NCBI GenBank assembly: GCA_032717465.1
Contig: CM064671.1
Location: 58,230,864-58,294,863 of the forward strand
Length of the DNA: 64,000 nucleotides
Reading direction: 5' to 3'
DNA from: Coenobita brevimanus
Taxonomy: Eukaryota > Arthropoda > Malacostraca > Decapoda > Coenobitidae
In this document: positions 22,294-35,573 of the stretch, in pieces
How positions within the stretch are numbered: position 1 is the stretch's first letter
How the letters are laid out: each line of letters starts with the position of its first letter
The notes under the pieces: generated by a model
What the model saw: only the letters and a program-made list of their open reading frames with translations
Told to the model about the DNA's origin: nothing
Databases searched by the model: none
Made by a program: the position numbers and the translations under genes

Positions 22294-25200
22294 AGAAAAA
22301 CAAGTCTAAAATTCACATAGGAGGCATGTTGGGAAATGAGTGTATCTTGATACCAGCTGTATGTGAGGATCAAAACGTTTCCTTATTTTTAGATACAGGC
22401 TCTCCAGTGAACTTAATAACACATGAAGAACTAAATAGAATTCTTAAAAATAAAAAGAAAGTAACTTTTCTGGATGAAGCTGATTTAGATCTATACACAG
22501 TAGATGGACAAGAAATTACAGTGAAAGGTATGATAAGATTAAATATCAGTTTCACAGAGACTACAAGACCATTCTCTGCATTTTTCTATATCGTTGAAAA
22601 CTTAGCAATTAAAGCTCATATGTTACTGGGCTTAAGATCCATGAGAGCTGAGAACATAACCATACTCCCACAAATGAATGGAATAGACTTTGACAATGAA
22701 TTCATAGAGGAAATAACTTCAGAGCCCTCGCCGATTGGTAGAAGGGAGCCAAAAAGAATTGGTAATATTAAAGGCTTAAACAAACATACACAAACAGATG
22801 GGTGTATGGGTCCACTCCCACCACCAACCCCATCCTCCAGAATTAGTGACCCGGATAACAGTACTGATTTATCAATTTTTCCAGCCCATCTCACTAGTGA
22901 TTTAGTTATACCACCTAATTCATACATGAAGGTTACCATAAAGAGCAAATTACGGAATAGTACTGTTCTTGTCTTAGAAGAATTATGTAAAGTAAAGGGA
23001 TTGTCAGTAGAAAACGCATTATGTCATACGAACGATGAAGGGCAAACTCAGATATTCATAATTAATCACATGAATGGGGAAGTTCAGTTGAAAAAGGGAA
23101 CTTGCATAGTTAATATTGAAAAATGTCCCGCCCCTGTGAAGGAAATAGTTATAGCTGGAGTGACAAGTGAGATCAAATCTACGGACAGAGAAAGAATAAA
23201 AGAGAATTTAATTCACTCAGGTGAATTTGATGAAGAAAGTGATTTGTTAACCCTGCTGGAAACACACAGGGACACCGTAGCATTGCCCGGAGAACAATTA
23301 GGGTGTACTAAATTGATTAATCACATGATTAATGTGCACCCAGAAACACCACCAATTATCGTACCAGCTTACTGCATACCACACTCCCAACGTACACTTG
23401 CAAATCAGTATGTCGATGAAATGTTAAAACTTGGAATTATTGAGCCTTCAGTCTCCCCTTGGAATGCCCCCTTATTCTTCGTGCCCAAACGAAATGGAGA
23501 AATGCGTGCGGTAGTAGATTACCGTAAACTAAATAATCACACAATCCCAGACAGATTTCCCATGCCATTGCTAAGCGATGTTCTACAGAATATTGGTCCT
23601 GAGAATAATATATTCTCGACCATCGATCTCCTAAACGGCTAATATCAGATTCCGGTATCTAAGGAGTTACGTAAATACACTGCCTTTTCAACAAACAGAG
23701 GCCATTATCAATATACAAGAATGCCAATGGGACTGAGGACAGCCCCAGGCACATTCCAGCGTCTTATGAATTACGTATTGTCCGGAATTTTAGGACAAGG
23801 AATATTTGTTTATCTTGACGATATTATAATCGCAACGAAGATTATTAAGGATCATCTCAGGAAATTAGACTTACTCTTACAAAAGCTTAGTGATACTGGT
23901 TTAAAAATTAAACTTTCTAAATGCAAATTTTGCTTTAAGGAAATAAATTTCTTAGGCCACAAATTAAGTTCTGATGGTATTCACACCACTGATGACAAAA
24001 TACAGGCAGTGAGAGATTTTCCTGAACCCACTACGACTGACGAAGTTAGACAATTTTTAGGTCTGGCTGGGTACTATAGGTCATTCGTACCACAGTTCTC
24101 TCATATAGCCTTTCCTCTATTCCAACTACTCAAAAATGATGCTGTATTCCAATGGGAAGAAGAACAAAAAAGGGCATTTAACAATCTACAAATTAAACTA
24201 ACAAATGCACCTTGTTTAGCATATCCAGATTACACAAAATCATTTCTTATTTGTACAGACGCATCAGTTAAAGAATTAGGGGCTGTACTGATGCAGGAAG
24301 ATAAAAGAGGAAAAAATCAACCAATTGCATTTGCCAGCAGACAAACAAGAGGTGCAGAGAAAAATTATTGCACTACAGACTTAGAGGCACTTGCAGTGGT
24401 TTTTGCATTACAAAAGTTTCGAGATTTGGTATATGGTTACGAAATCCACTTATTCACCGACCATAAACCACTGGTGGGTATGTTTAAAGAAAAACTCCTT
24501 TCTGGGAGGAGAGCAAGATGGAAATGTACAGTTGAAAACAACAATGTACAAATTCATTATATACAAGGTAAAATGAACATAGTAGCTGACGCATTATCTA
24601 GGAACCCGAACACAATTCAGGTCGCGGCGTTAGATCTCAAAGGAAATATCCCAAACCACGAGGATATCGCAAAGGTACAAAGACTTGACCCAATATGGTC
24701 TAAAGTTATATACAAGTTAGAAAGTGGAGATGACATACAATTACCCAAACTGCATGTCCCACTTGAACAATTCACAATGGTCAATAATACATTATACAAG
24801 ATTAACTCTAAACAACCAAAACGCCAAAGAAATACTAACCAGTTGGTAGTACCTAATGACATGATACCCCAAGTATTACGATTGATACACGACAGCTCAC
24901 ATGCAGGACATCCTGGAAAGGATAAGACATTCAACCAAGCCCAGCTGTTATATTACTGGCCTTCATTACGAAAAGATATAAACAATCATATAGACAAATG
25001 CGAATCATGTGCGAAACACAAAGGATACCCAATCACACCTGCACCGACGGGTAATTACCCCGTACCACATCAACCATGGGACGTTGTCGCTGTTGATTTA
25101 CTCAGGATGCCATTATCATACAATAATAACCTATACTTATTCGTAGCAACGGATCATTTTTCCCGTTATGTCATTTTAGCTCCAATTAAAGATAAAACAG

Positions 25201-25912
25201 CAGAGACAGTAGCAAAGGCAATAACAGATAATGTAATATGTCGCTTTACTACCCCAAAGGTACTAATAAGTGATAATGGAGGAGTATTTAATTCTGAGAT
25301 CTCACAAGAAATATGTAAACAATTCAACATCAAAAAGGTTAACGTTTTAGCCTATCACCCAGCATCGAATGGGTTGGTAGAGAGACAAAATAAAAAGTAT
25401 TAGATGTGCTACGACACATTCTCAGTGAAAATTATGCAAGCTGGGATGATTGGATTCCCAGAGTAGAAGCCTCAATTAATGGATCTATAAATAAATCCAT
25501 AGGTGACACACCACATTTCATTATATATGGCACAGATAAAAAATTACCATATGAGCTCCTAGAAGGTGGCAGCATGCCTATATACAATTACGATGATTAC
25601 TCTAAACTCCGTTTACGTGAATTCCAGGACATTCACAAAAGAGTCAAAAAACAATTAACGATGTCCAAGGAAGAAATGACGGAGGCATTTAACAAGAGGG
25701 CAAGAGATTCACCTATCAACTTAGGAGACATTGTTTACGGTGTCATTCATACGAGAGACAATAAATTATCCCCAAAATTTGAGGGCCCATACAGAGTAAT
25801 TAACATAAAAGCAAACAAAGTTTTAATTAAGTCACTTTCAAGTGGCGAGGAGAAACAAGTTCATATTGACCATTTAAAACGAGTTTCAAGGGAATTATCC
25901 CATAATTATTGA
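22282..25912 (+). pseudogene. pol: provirus copy 1 pol: protease, RT, RNase H, integrase (stop and frameshift)
   Basis: This is the replication polyprotein. The protease has LFLDTGSPVNLIT (catalytic DTG at 22392-22400). RT has the LRTAPGTFQRLM segment and catalytic YLDD at 23811-23822. RNase H has LICTDASVKELG, TTDLEALAVV and LFTDHKPLVG. Integrase has the zinc part (HDSSHAGHPG...CESCAKHK), core residues in VDLLRMP, SDNGGVFNSE and NGLVERQN, and a GPY module (KFEGPYRVI). Two lesions are seen: a TAA at 23640-23642 inside the RT motif normally read DLxxGYxQIP, shared with copy 2, and a one-base loss in the A run at 25392-25396, private to this copy, which shifts the frame at the end of the integrase core. 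Confidence 0.85.
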
Positions 25913-26167
25913 GCCTCGGATACAACCGAACAGGCGAACGTACCTCAGGAAACCAAGCAAGAAAACAACAATGATTACAAAAAGAAATTAAGGTCATATA
26001 CCAAACAATCGAACATAGGTGCAACTGTTCCAATCAAATCTAGAGTACATCATTTACGAGAATTAAATATCGATTTAAACTCCTTCTGTAAATGAAATAA
26101 CAATCAACCGTAACGCACATCATCACTATCATCGACCACAGCATGACCATATTAGGAAATTAATAGA

Positions 26168-26187
26168 TTTTTTTTTTTTCGGTAGGT
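26168..26187 (+). promoter_or_regulatory. probable splice acceptor for env mRNA, copy 1
   Basis: A run of T residues ends in CGGTAG, six bases before the env ATG at 26192. A pyrimidine tract plus AG directly before env is what a spliced env message needs. The same layout with a shorter T run precedes env in copy 2 (35553-35569). Confidence 0.6.
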
Positions 26188-26191
26188 TACG

Positions 26192-27919
26192 ATGAAGGGA
26201 CTTATGCTATGGATTCTCCTCTACATAGCAAGAGGATATGCGCACTTAGACCCCCAACACATAGTACGACAAGGATGCCTCATAGCTCCAACGGCCACGA
26301 CTACAATCGTTAAGGACGTCATGAGTACTGAAATAAGTCTAGATTACTAGTATGAATTACCTACTTATCTAGACAGACTTGCGAGGCCGATGCGAACTCT
26401 GGACTTCATGATAGGAAATTATGTTTCACAAGCACATAACACCAAGGAAGTGAATGAAATGGTAAAGTTAGCGAAATGGAAACTAGAACAGGCAAAGTCA
26501 ACTATGCTCATCATGATCCAAGATCTCCCATCTTATGGAACGGAGGTACTGAGCGACAGGAACAACATCACACGTACTCGCCAAAAGCGCGGTTTGTTTG
26601 ACCTGGGTGGCGCAGTTCTTGGAAACATCTTTGGATTGGCTACAGAGGATGACCTTAAAGAAATAAACAACAAATTTAATAAGATAGCTCAGGTACTAAC
26701 ATACCAAGATAAATTCATCACAGGACAGAACTCAGCAATGAAGACAATTGTGGAAAATCTGAAAAAAGCAGAAAACATAGCTCTCGAGAGTGTAGATAAA
26801 ATAAATGAAATGGAGGGAAACGTTACACTTTTCCAACACTTCTCCATCATCACAGAACATATTGACACGATTCTACTACAATTAGAGAACACTAGAGATC
26901 GTTTCAGGGCACTTATGCAAGAAATTTCGAATGCTGGTGATGGCAAGATCACAATTGACTTACTCCCAGTTCATGAGCTACGTCAGATAGTTAGTCAAGG
27001 CATACATAAACATAAATTGAAGCCATTGTTCCGCAGTAGGGAATTCATGCAATATTACCCATATTTAGAAGCAACACTAACACCAACACCAGTAGTAGTT
27101 CATGTACCGTTCATCACTGAAGACCTGTTCACAGTATACCAAATACATCCCTTCCCCTATAAAAATAACAACACTTTGGTCATCATCAACATCAACACAG
27201 ACACCGAACTCATCATGGTCTCCAAGAGACGGAACACTGTCACTTTTGCAAGTGAATCAACAATTGAATGAAAGTGCCGCACATCCTTACATGCGGTTCA
27301 TCTTTGTCCTGCGTACATTTTCACGTTTCAGCCTACTGATACAGTCCCTTGTGAAATGGCTATCATCAGAAATGACAATGTTCATCATCATTGCAACTTC
27401 ACTTTTGCTCCAGATAAACTTGTACACCATCAACGCATTGGACACTCACAGTTTTTTTATTTCCCTCAAAACACATCCGTTTACATAGTCTGTCCAGATA
27501 TACCACCATCTCATACATCAGCATCAGGATTATACATAGCACCAGACTATTGTGCGGTATTTACACCAGCCATGTCTACTTTATCCACCATCAATCACTA
27601 CGCCATTCTCAATCATACACACAAACATTTCCACCCACTGCCTGATATGGACTTAAACAAGAGCACAAGTATTAAGTTGACTTCACCTAAGTTTGAAACT
27701 ATGCAACTGATCAATGAAACAATGAAGCCCTGGGAAGATTTGAGTTTGAGTATGTTCAACCCATATTATGTGTATAGCCCAGCACCTACTGTCTTTATAA
27801 TCGTCTGCATTGTAGTTGCAGTACTGCTGTTCGCAATGCACAGAATGCATGCAAGAATTGCTAATTTGGAGTCATTATTAGTGGGAGGAGTTAACATCCA
27901 AGTTAACCCCCCTGAATGA
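26192..27919 (+). pseudogene. env: provirus copy 1 env-like fusion glycoprotein (two internal stops)
   Basis: The product would be a class I-type membrane fusion protein of the insect errantivirus Env / baculovirus F family. From the ATG at 26192 there is a hydrophobic signal peptide. The furin-type site RQKR ends at 26590 and is followed at once by the fusion-peptide-like GLFDLGGAVLGNIFGLA. A heptad-like helical region comes next, and near the end a hydrophobic anchor (FIIVCIVVAVLLF) with a short basic tail. The frame is broken by TAG at 26348-26350 and TGA at 27269-27271, both shared with copy 2. The full frame would be about 575 codons, normal for this family. It is not translatable as a single protein. 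Confidence 0.8.
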
Positions 27920-28412
<493 letters not shown>

Positions 28413-29019
28413 TCCATATTATAATTACAAATCATAATAGATAGATAGATAAATAGATAGATAGACAGCTCTATGCGAGCCTGGGAATGGGAAATGATCT
28501 TGCAAGTTACACGGAGGAAAAGCTGACGACAGATTACGAAGTAGCCAGTAAGGAGATGATGCAGTTAGTTGTCAGCAATTCACCGGTGAACAAAGCCTTG
28601 TTGACCATACACACACATACACACATACTCACACAGGCTTCTAGAACTTTCCAATCACAGGGAATACACGTGATACGACTCTTGTTTCACCAGAATTTAG
28701 GAAAGAGAGCTCAGAAGGAAGCTAGCCATAGAACAGACAGGTCGCAGGGAGAAGGGCTTAGCAACTTGAGAGAGAGAGACAGAGAGAGTGAGACAGGGAG
28801 ACAGGGACTCTACTCATACTCACTCGTGAGTGAGAGACTTGTTAATATTTCCAAGACAAATAAATATAGTCCCATACTATTCTTTACCTCTCCTGTCATT
28901 GCACGGCAAATGGGAAAGAAGATTATCTACTTACAAAGCTACTCAAGTATAACAACTGCTCGTCCACAAGTCTAATATATATAACTTCTCTACAAGTAAC
29001 TACAAAGTCTTTTATGACA
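28413..29019 (+). repeat. LTR-B (middle LTR, hybrid, 5' end deleted)
   Basis: It lacks the first nine LTR bases (TGTTATGAG) and adjoining sequence: about 22 bp present before and in LTR-C are missing. Its left part carries LTR-C-type bases (CACGGAGG, GTCAGCAATT, GGAATACACG, GAGAGCTCAG, AGGTCGCAGG). Its right end carries LTR-A-type bases (AACTGCTCG, AATATATATAAC). Confidence 0.85.
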
Positions 29020-29021
29020 TT

Positions 29022-29039
29022 TGGTAGCAGCGAACGTAT
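29022..29039 (+). other. primer binding site, provirus copy 2
   Basis: TGGTAGCAGCGAACG again starts two bases after the LTR end, identical to copy 1. Confidence 0.6.
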
Positions 29040-30168
29040 ACGAACCTCGTCTACGAATCAACAGTGAATTCCTACAAAATATCAAGATTGAAAACAAAAA
29101 AATACCTCTCACAACCATCAACTCACAACTAGCTCCTGACAGTTCTCTCCAACCCCCCCTCCGTCTCCCCGATCATCATGCTGATGCAGAGGTGAAGAGG
29201 TCACAGGACGCCTTGCAAGTAGTTTAACAATAAATTGATACAAACAATCTTGCAACTTCTACGACGAACCAGCGAACTACAACCATCTACAATCAACTAC
29301 AAGTAACAACTCTACGAGTCGTCTGTATAATCTTCTACACGCACCTACAAGTAGCGGCAGTCTTCATCCTACAACGAGTAAATCACAAGAGAAAAGGACC
29401 GAGAAAACATCGACAAAGAAAAACAAAACAAACAAACGAAGAGTGAGACACGACTCATACCTTATAACCACCAGACCTCACCCTCCTCTCTCTGCTACAT
29501 CCACCCAACCCCTGACGCTGACGCAGGAGTCAAGAGGTCAAGACGACGAATCAAATACCAAGTCCATATTCACAACTCATCTTACTCACTCATCTTCACT
29601 CAAGTTACTCATCGCTACTCATTTACTCACCACAGCTACCAGTGTGGGAAGCCGACGTCACCATGTGCTGAGATGACATCACAATGCGAGTCTGCCATGC
29701 CAAGCAACGTGTGACTGACACCAGGCACCTCTCACCCACTACTTATTACTCATTATTCACATAGCTCCTACTCATACTCATTTATTTTCACAGTTGAGTT
29801 GGAAATTATATGCTGAGGTTTGCCTGGGACAGCTGTTAACAACCACAAGCACCAGGCCATGGAATTTCCTGAGTAATATCGTCCATCAACACACCACTAG
29901 AATTATCAACAGATCTTCAATCAAACCTGCATTTTTCTTCCGAGATCGACTTTTGTATCGACACACCTCTACGATCTGTATCAAGTGGGTAAAATTATAC
30001 TTACTCATTTCTTCTCAGTGCTAAAATTAGCTATATTCAACTTTTTTTTTTACTTATTTCCATATATACACTTATACACTCACTATCTATCATTTATTTC
30101 AACTTATTTACTCATCTATTTTGTTAGGACATAAATAAACAAGAGGTATTTCATAACACCATATCTTA
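29040..30168 (+). other. provirus copy 2 leader (non-coding)
   Basis: Nearly identical to 19648-20778. A short indel (GAGGCGTATTTC in copy 1, GAGGTATTTC in copy 2) lies just before gag. Confidence 0.6.
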
Positions 30169-31683
30169 ATGACAGGAATATTTTCGCCACCACCCATGTT
30201 AATACCAGATGACACACAATTTGCCACAACAACAGACTCACAATTAAGAGAGCACCAAGGCAACACACCAGATGACACACAAATTGCCACAACAACAGGC
30301 TCACAATTAAGAGAGCCCCAAGGCAACCCACCCCTTGTACAAACCTCACCACACGCTAAAGATCAAGAAACAAATACGGCAGTTTCAGATGATGAGTGGG
30401 AAATCCCCTATGACATAGCAAGTGCGGACTTTGTCACTGACTTGCCCACGTATGCCAATATACTTAACGGGGTTCACCGGTCCGGTCGTACATATTCCAC
30501 CATTCCCTCACACAACGATAAACACGTCCAAGTTGAATTAACAGAGCAAACAGTGAAAATGAATCAAGAAACAAATACCTCTGATCTAACAACCACACCT
30601 CAAGTGTTTGTGTATTGCGAGGATAAAACTGCCCCAAAATTCTCTGGCACAGACAAAGATCGCATTGATGTCATTTCATTAGTCAGTCAGTGCGAACAAA
30701 TGTTCATCAAGCGCCACATACTAGATGAAGAAGAGAAAATTGCTATTTTTTCATCTTGCATAAGCCAGGAAAGATGTCCAGCGAGCAATTTGCTTCGCTC
30801 CGACAAGCTCTATAGGGCTAGGACATATGATGAATTTAAAACTGAATTTTTGAAGAAATTTTCTGGAGGTATGAACTTCTTGCCAGGTATAATTCCAGAA
30901 TTACATAAAATTGTAGATCTTGTAAGGGAGCACACTACAAACCATGTGCTCAGTGAAATAACTGCTGATGTCTCCACAATCAAAAGAACATTGTTAGTTA
31001 CTTTGGAAAACTCTAATTGCATAACAGATGATGGAAAGATGTCCCCAGACCTCGTCGTGGACATCATTGGTTATGTAGCTGCCTTGTTTAAATTACCTTA
31101 TAGGACCCTTAAGATCGCCAAGACGATCGCATACACCCCAGGAATGTGCTTGCTAGACTTAATGAACGAGGTAGAGATGCAGTGCAGTAAAGCAGGTATG
31201 GTCGACACACATGCACATTCTGGTAGAATGAGGGTACCTGAGACAGTATCAGCTGTGAAAACATCTACACCGACCCCAAACAGAGAACAAAATCGATCGT
31301 GACCAGAAAGCAGGCAGACCAAACAACCAAACATGACGAGGCCTCACTCCCAGACGCCTTGCTACAGGCAGATTCATAAGTTTTCGCGCAGCCCGAGCAG
31401 GTCTCGCGCCATAAACAACACTTCTTATGGGAAATCACATCGTAGGTCACAGTCAAGGGATAGGTCCATTCTATGTCATTATTGTGCAAAACCAGGACAC
31501 ACAAGGTATGAATGCTTTATCAAGGCAAAGGAGGACAAACAAAAGACACAAGGATTTGGTCCTTACTGTAGGCATCATAGATACCAAGGGCACTGGACCA
31601 GTGATTGCAAAACAGTAGAAAAAATTGTGTCTATGTTCAAATCGGGGGAAGACCAAGTCATGACAAAAAACGAACAAATGTAA
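30169..31683 (+). pseudogene. gag: provirus copy 2 gag (same internal TGA)
   Basis: Same length and layout as the copy 1 gag: N-terminal 21-residue repeat pair, capsid-like part, TGA at 31300-31302, then in-frame continuation through the basic segment and both zinc knuckles. A handful of amino-acid differences from copy 1 are visible in the first 150 residues, for example NTAVSDDEW against NTAISDDEW. Otherwise the two are nearly identical. Confidence 0.8.
31665..31671 (+). promoter_or_regulatory. -1 ribosomal frameshift slippery site, copy 2
   Basis: The same A AAA AAC heptamer in the same phase, 12 bases before the gag stop. Confidence 0.8.
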
Positions 31684-34600
31684 AGAAAAACAAGTCTAAA
31701 ATTCACATAGGAGGCATGTTGGGAAATGAGTGTATCTTGATACCAGCTGTATGTGAGGATCAAAACGTTTCCTTATTTTTAGATACAGGCTCTCCAGTGA
31801 ACTTAATAACACATGAAGAACTAAATAGAATTCTTAAAAATAAAAAGAAAGTAACTTTTCTGGATGAAGCTGATTTAGATCTATACACAGTAGATGGACA
31901 AGAAATTACAGTGAAAGGTATGATAAGATTAAATATCAGTTTCACAGAGACTACAAGACCATTCTCTGCATTTTTCTATATCGTTGAAAACTTAGCAATT
32001 AAAGCTCATATGTTACTGGGCTTAAGATCCATGAGAGCTGAGAACATAACCATACTCCCACAAATGAATGGAATAGACTTTGACAATGAATTCATAGAGG
32101 AAATAACTGCAGAGCCCTCACCGATTGGTAGAAGTGAGCCAAAAAGAATTGGTAATATTAAAGGCCTAAACAAACATACACAAACAGATGGGTGTATGGG
32201 TCCACTCCCACCACCAACCCCATCCTCCAGAATTAGTGACCCAGATAACAGTACTGATTTATCAATTTTTCCAGCCCATCTCACTAGTGATTTAGTTATA
32301 CCACCTAATTCATACATGAAGGTTACCATAAAGAGCAAATTACGGAATAGTACTGTTCTTGTCTTAGAAGAATTATGTAAAGAGATTGTCAGTAGAAAAC
32401 GTATTATGTCATACGAACGATGAAGGGCAAACTCAGATATTCATAATTAATCACATGAATGGGGAAGTTCAGTTGAAAAAGGGAACTTGCATAGTTAATA
32501 TTGAAAAATGTCCCGCCCCTGTGAAGGAAATAGTTATAGCTGGAGTGACAAGTGAGATCAAATCTACGGACAGAGAAAGAATAAAAGAGAATTTAATTCA
32601 CTCAGGTGAATTTGATGAAGAAAGTGATTTGTTAACCCTGCTGGAAACACACAGGGACACCGTAGCATTGCCCGGAGAACAATTAGGGTGTACTAAATTG
32701 ATTAATCACATGATTAATGTGCACCCAGAAACACCACCAATTATCGTACCAGCTTACTGCATACCACACTCCCAACGTACACTTGCAAATCAGTATGTCG
32801 ATGAAATGTTAAAACTTGGAATTATTGAGCCTTCAGTCTCCCCTTGGAATGCCCCCTTATTCTTCGTGCCCAAACGAAATGGAGAAATGCGTGCGGTAGT
32901 AGATTACCGTAAACTAAATAATCACACAATCCCAGACAGATTTCCCATGCCATTGCTAAGCGATGTTCTACAGAATATTGGTCCTGAGAATAATATATTC
33001 TCGACCATCGATCTCCTAAACGGCTAATATCAGATTCCGGTATCTAAGGAGTTACGTAAATACACTGCCTTTTCAACAAACAGAGGCCATTATCAATATA
33101 CAAGAATGCCAATGGGACTGAGGACAGCCCCAGGCACATTCCAGCGTCTTATGAATTACGTATTGTCCGGAATTTTAGGACAAGGAATATTTGTTTATCT
33201 TGACGATATTATAATCGCAACGAAGATTATTAAGGATCATCTCAGGAAATTAGACTTACTCTTACAAAAGCTTAGTGATACTGGTTTAAAAATTAAACTT
33301 TCTAAATGCAAATTTTGCTTTAAGGAAATAAATTTCTTAGGCCACAAATTAAGTTCTGATGGTATTCACACCACTGATGACAAAATACAGGCAGTGAGAG
33401 ATTTTCCTGAACCCACTACGACTGACGAAGTTAGACAATTTTTAGGTCTGGCTGGGTACTATAGGTCATTCGTACCACAGTTCTCTCATATAGCCTTTCC
33501 TCTATTCCAACTACTCAAAAATGATGCTGTATTCCAATGGGAAGAAGAACAAAAAAGGGCATTTAACAATCTACAAATTAAACTAACAAATGCACCTTGT
33601 TTAGCATATCCAGATTACACAAAATCATTTCTTATTTGTACAGACGCATCAGTTAAAGAATTAGGGGCTGTACTGATGCAGGAAGATAAAAGAGGAAAAA
33701 ATCAACCAATTGCATTTGCCAGCAGACAAACAAGAGGTGCAGAGAAAAATTATTGCACTACAGACTTAGAGGCACTTGCAGTGGTTTTTGCATTACAAAA
33801 GTTTCGAGATTTGGTATATGGTTACGAAATCCACTTATTCACCGACCATAAACCACTGGTGGGTATGTTTAAAGAAAAACTCCTTTCTGGGAGGAGAGCA
33901 AGATGGAAATGTACAGTTGAAAACAACAATGTACAAATTCATTATATACAAGGTAAAATGAACATAGTAGCTGACGCATTATCTAGGAACCCGAACACAA
34001 TTCAGGTCGCGGCGTTAGATCTCAAAGGAAATATCCCAAACCACGAGGATATCGCAAAGGTACAAAGACTTGACCCAATATGGTCTAAAGTTATATACAA
34101 GTTAGAAAGTGGAGATGACATACAATTACCCAAACTGCATGCCCCACTTGAACAATTCACAATGGTCAATAATACATTATACAAGATTAACTCTAAACAA
34201 CCAAAACGCCAAAGAAATACTAACCAGTTGGTAGTACCTAATGACATGATACCCCAAGTATTACGATTGATACACGACAGCTCACATGCAGGACATCCTG
34301 GAAAGGATAAGACATTCAACCAAGCCCAGCTGTTATATTACTGGCCTTCATTACGAAAAGATATAAACAATCATATAGACAAATGCGAATCATGTGCGAA
34401 ACACAAAGGATACCCAATCACACCTGCACCGACGGGTAATTACCCCGTACCACATCAACCATGGGACGTTGTCGCTGTTGATTTACTCAGGATGCCATTA
34501 TCATACAATAATAACCTATACTTATTCGTAGCAACGGATCATTTTTCCCGTTATGTCATTTTAGCTCCAATTAAAGATAAAACAGCAGAGACAGTAGCAA

Positions 34601-35298
34601 AGGCAATAACAGATAATGTAATATGTCGCTTTACTACCCCAAAGGTACTAATAAGTGATAATGGAGGAGTATTTAATTCTGAGATCTCACAAGAAATATG
34701 TAAACAATTCAACATCAAAAAGGTTAACGTTTTAGCCTATCACCCAGCATCGAATGGGTTGGTAGAGAGACAAAATAAAAAAGTATTAGATGTGCTACGA
34801 CACATTCTCAGTGAAAATTATGCAAGCTGGGATGATTGGATTCCCAGAGTAGAAGCCTCAATTAATGGATCTATAAATAAATCCATAGGTGACACACCAC
34901 ATTTCATTATATATGGCACAGATAAAAAATTACCATATGAGCTCCTAGAAGGTGGCAGCATGCCTATATACAATTACGATGATTACTCTAAACTCCGTTT
35001 ACGTGAATTCCAGGACATTCACAAAAGAGTCAAAAAACAATTAACGATGTCCAAGGAAGAAATGACGGAGGCATTTAACAAGAGGGCAAGAGATTCACCT
35101 ATCAACTTAGGAGACATTGTTTACGGTGTCATTCATACGAGAGACAATAAATTATCCCCAAAATTTGAGGGCCCATACAGAGTAATTAACATAAAAGCAA
35201 ACAAAGTTTTAATTAAGTCACTTTCAAGTGGCGAGGAGAAACAAGTTCATATTGACCATTTAAAACGAGTTTCAAGGGAATTATCCCATAATTATTGA
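31672..35298 (+). pseudogene. pol: provirus copy 2 pol (5-bp deletion, stop; integrase frame open)
   Basis: Domains and motifs as in copy 1. Lesions: a private 5-bp deletion near 32380 (TGTAAAGAGATTG here, TGTAAAGTAAAGGGATTG in copy 1) shifts the frame between protease and RT, and the shared TAA lies at 33025-33027 in the RT. From 33106 to 35298 the frame is open through RT YLDD, RNase H and the complete integrase with its GPY module, ending HIDHLKRVSRELSHNY. The A run that is short in copy 1 is intact here. Confidence 0.85.
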
Positions 35299-35552
35299 GC
35301 CTCGGATACAACCGAACAGGCGAACGTACCTCAGGAAACCAAGCAAGAAAACAACAATGATTACAAAAAGAAATTAAGGTCATATACCAAACAATCGAAC
35401 ATAGGTGCAACTGTTCCAATCAAATCTAGAGTACATCATTTACGAGAATTAAATATCGATTTAAACTCCTTCTGTAAATGAAATAACAATCAACCGTAAC
35501 GCACATCATCACTATCATCGACCACAGCATGACCATATTAGGAAATTAATAG

Positions 35553-35569
35553 ATTTTTTTTCGTTAGGT
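35553..35569 (+). promoter_or_regulatory. probable splice acceptor for env mRNA, copy 2
   Basis: A T run ending in CGTTAG, four to five bases before GATGAAGG of env. The T run is shorter than in copy 1, and GGTAG is replaced by GTTAG. Confidence 0.55.
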
Positions 35570-35573
35570 TACG

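Noticed and set aside
23721..25403. pol frames as host reverse transcriptase or domesticated genes
   Set aside because: They sit between LTRs with gag and env, share lesions with the sister copy, and show no sign of purifying selection.
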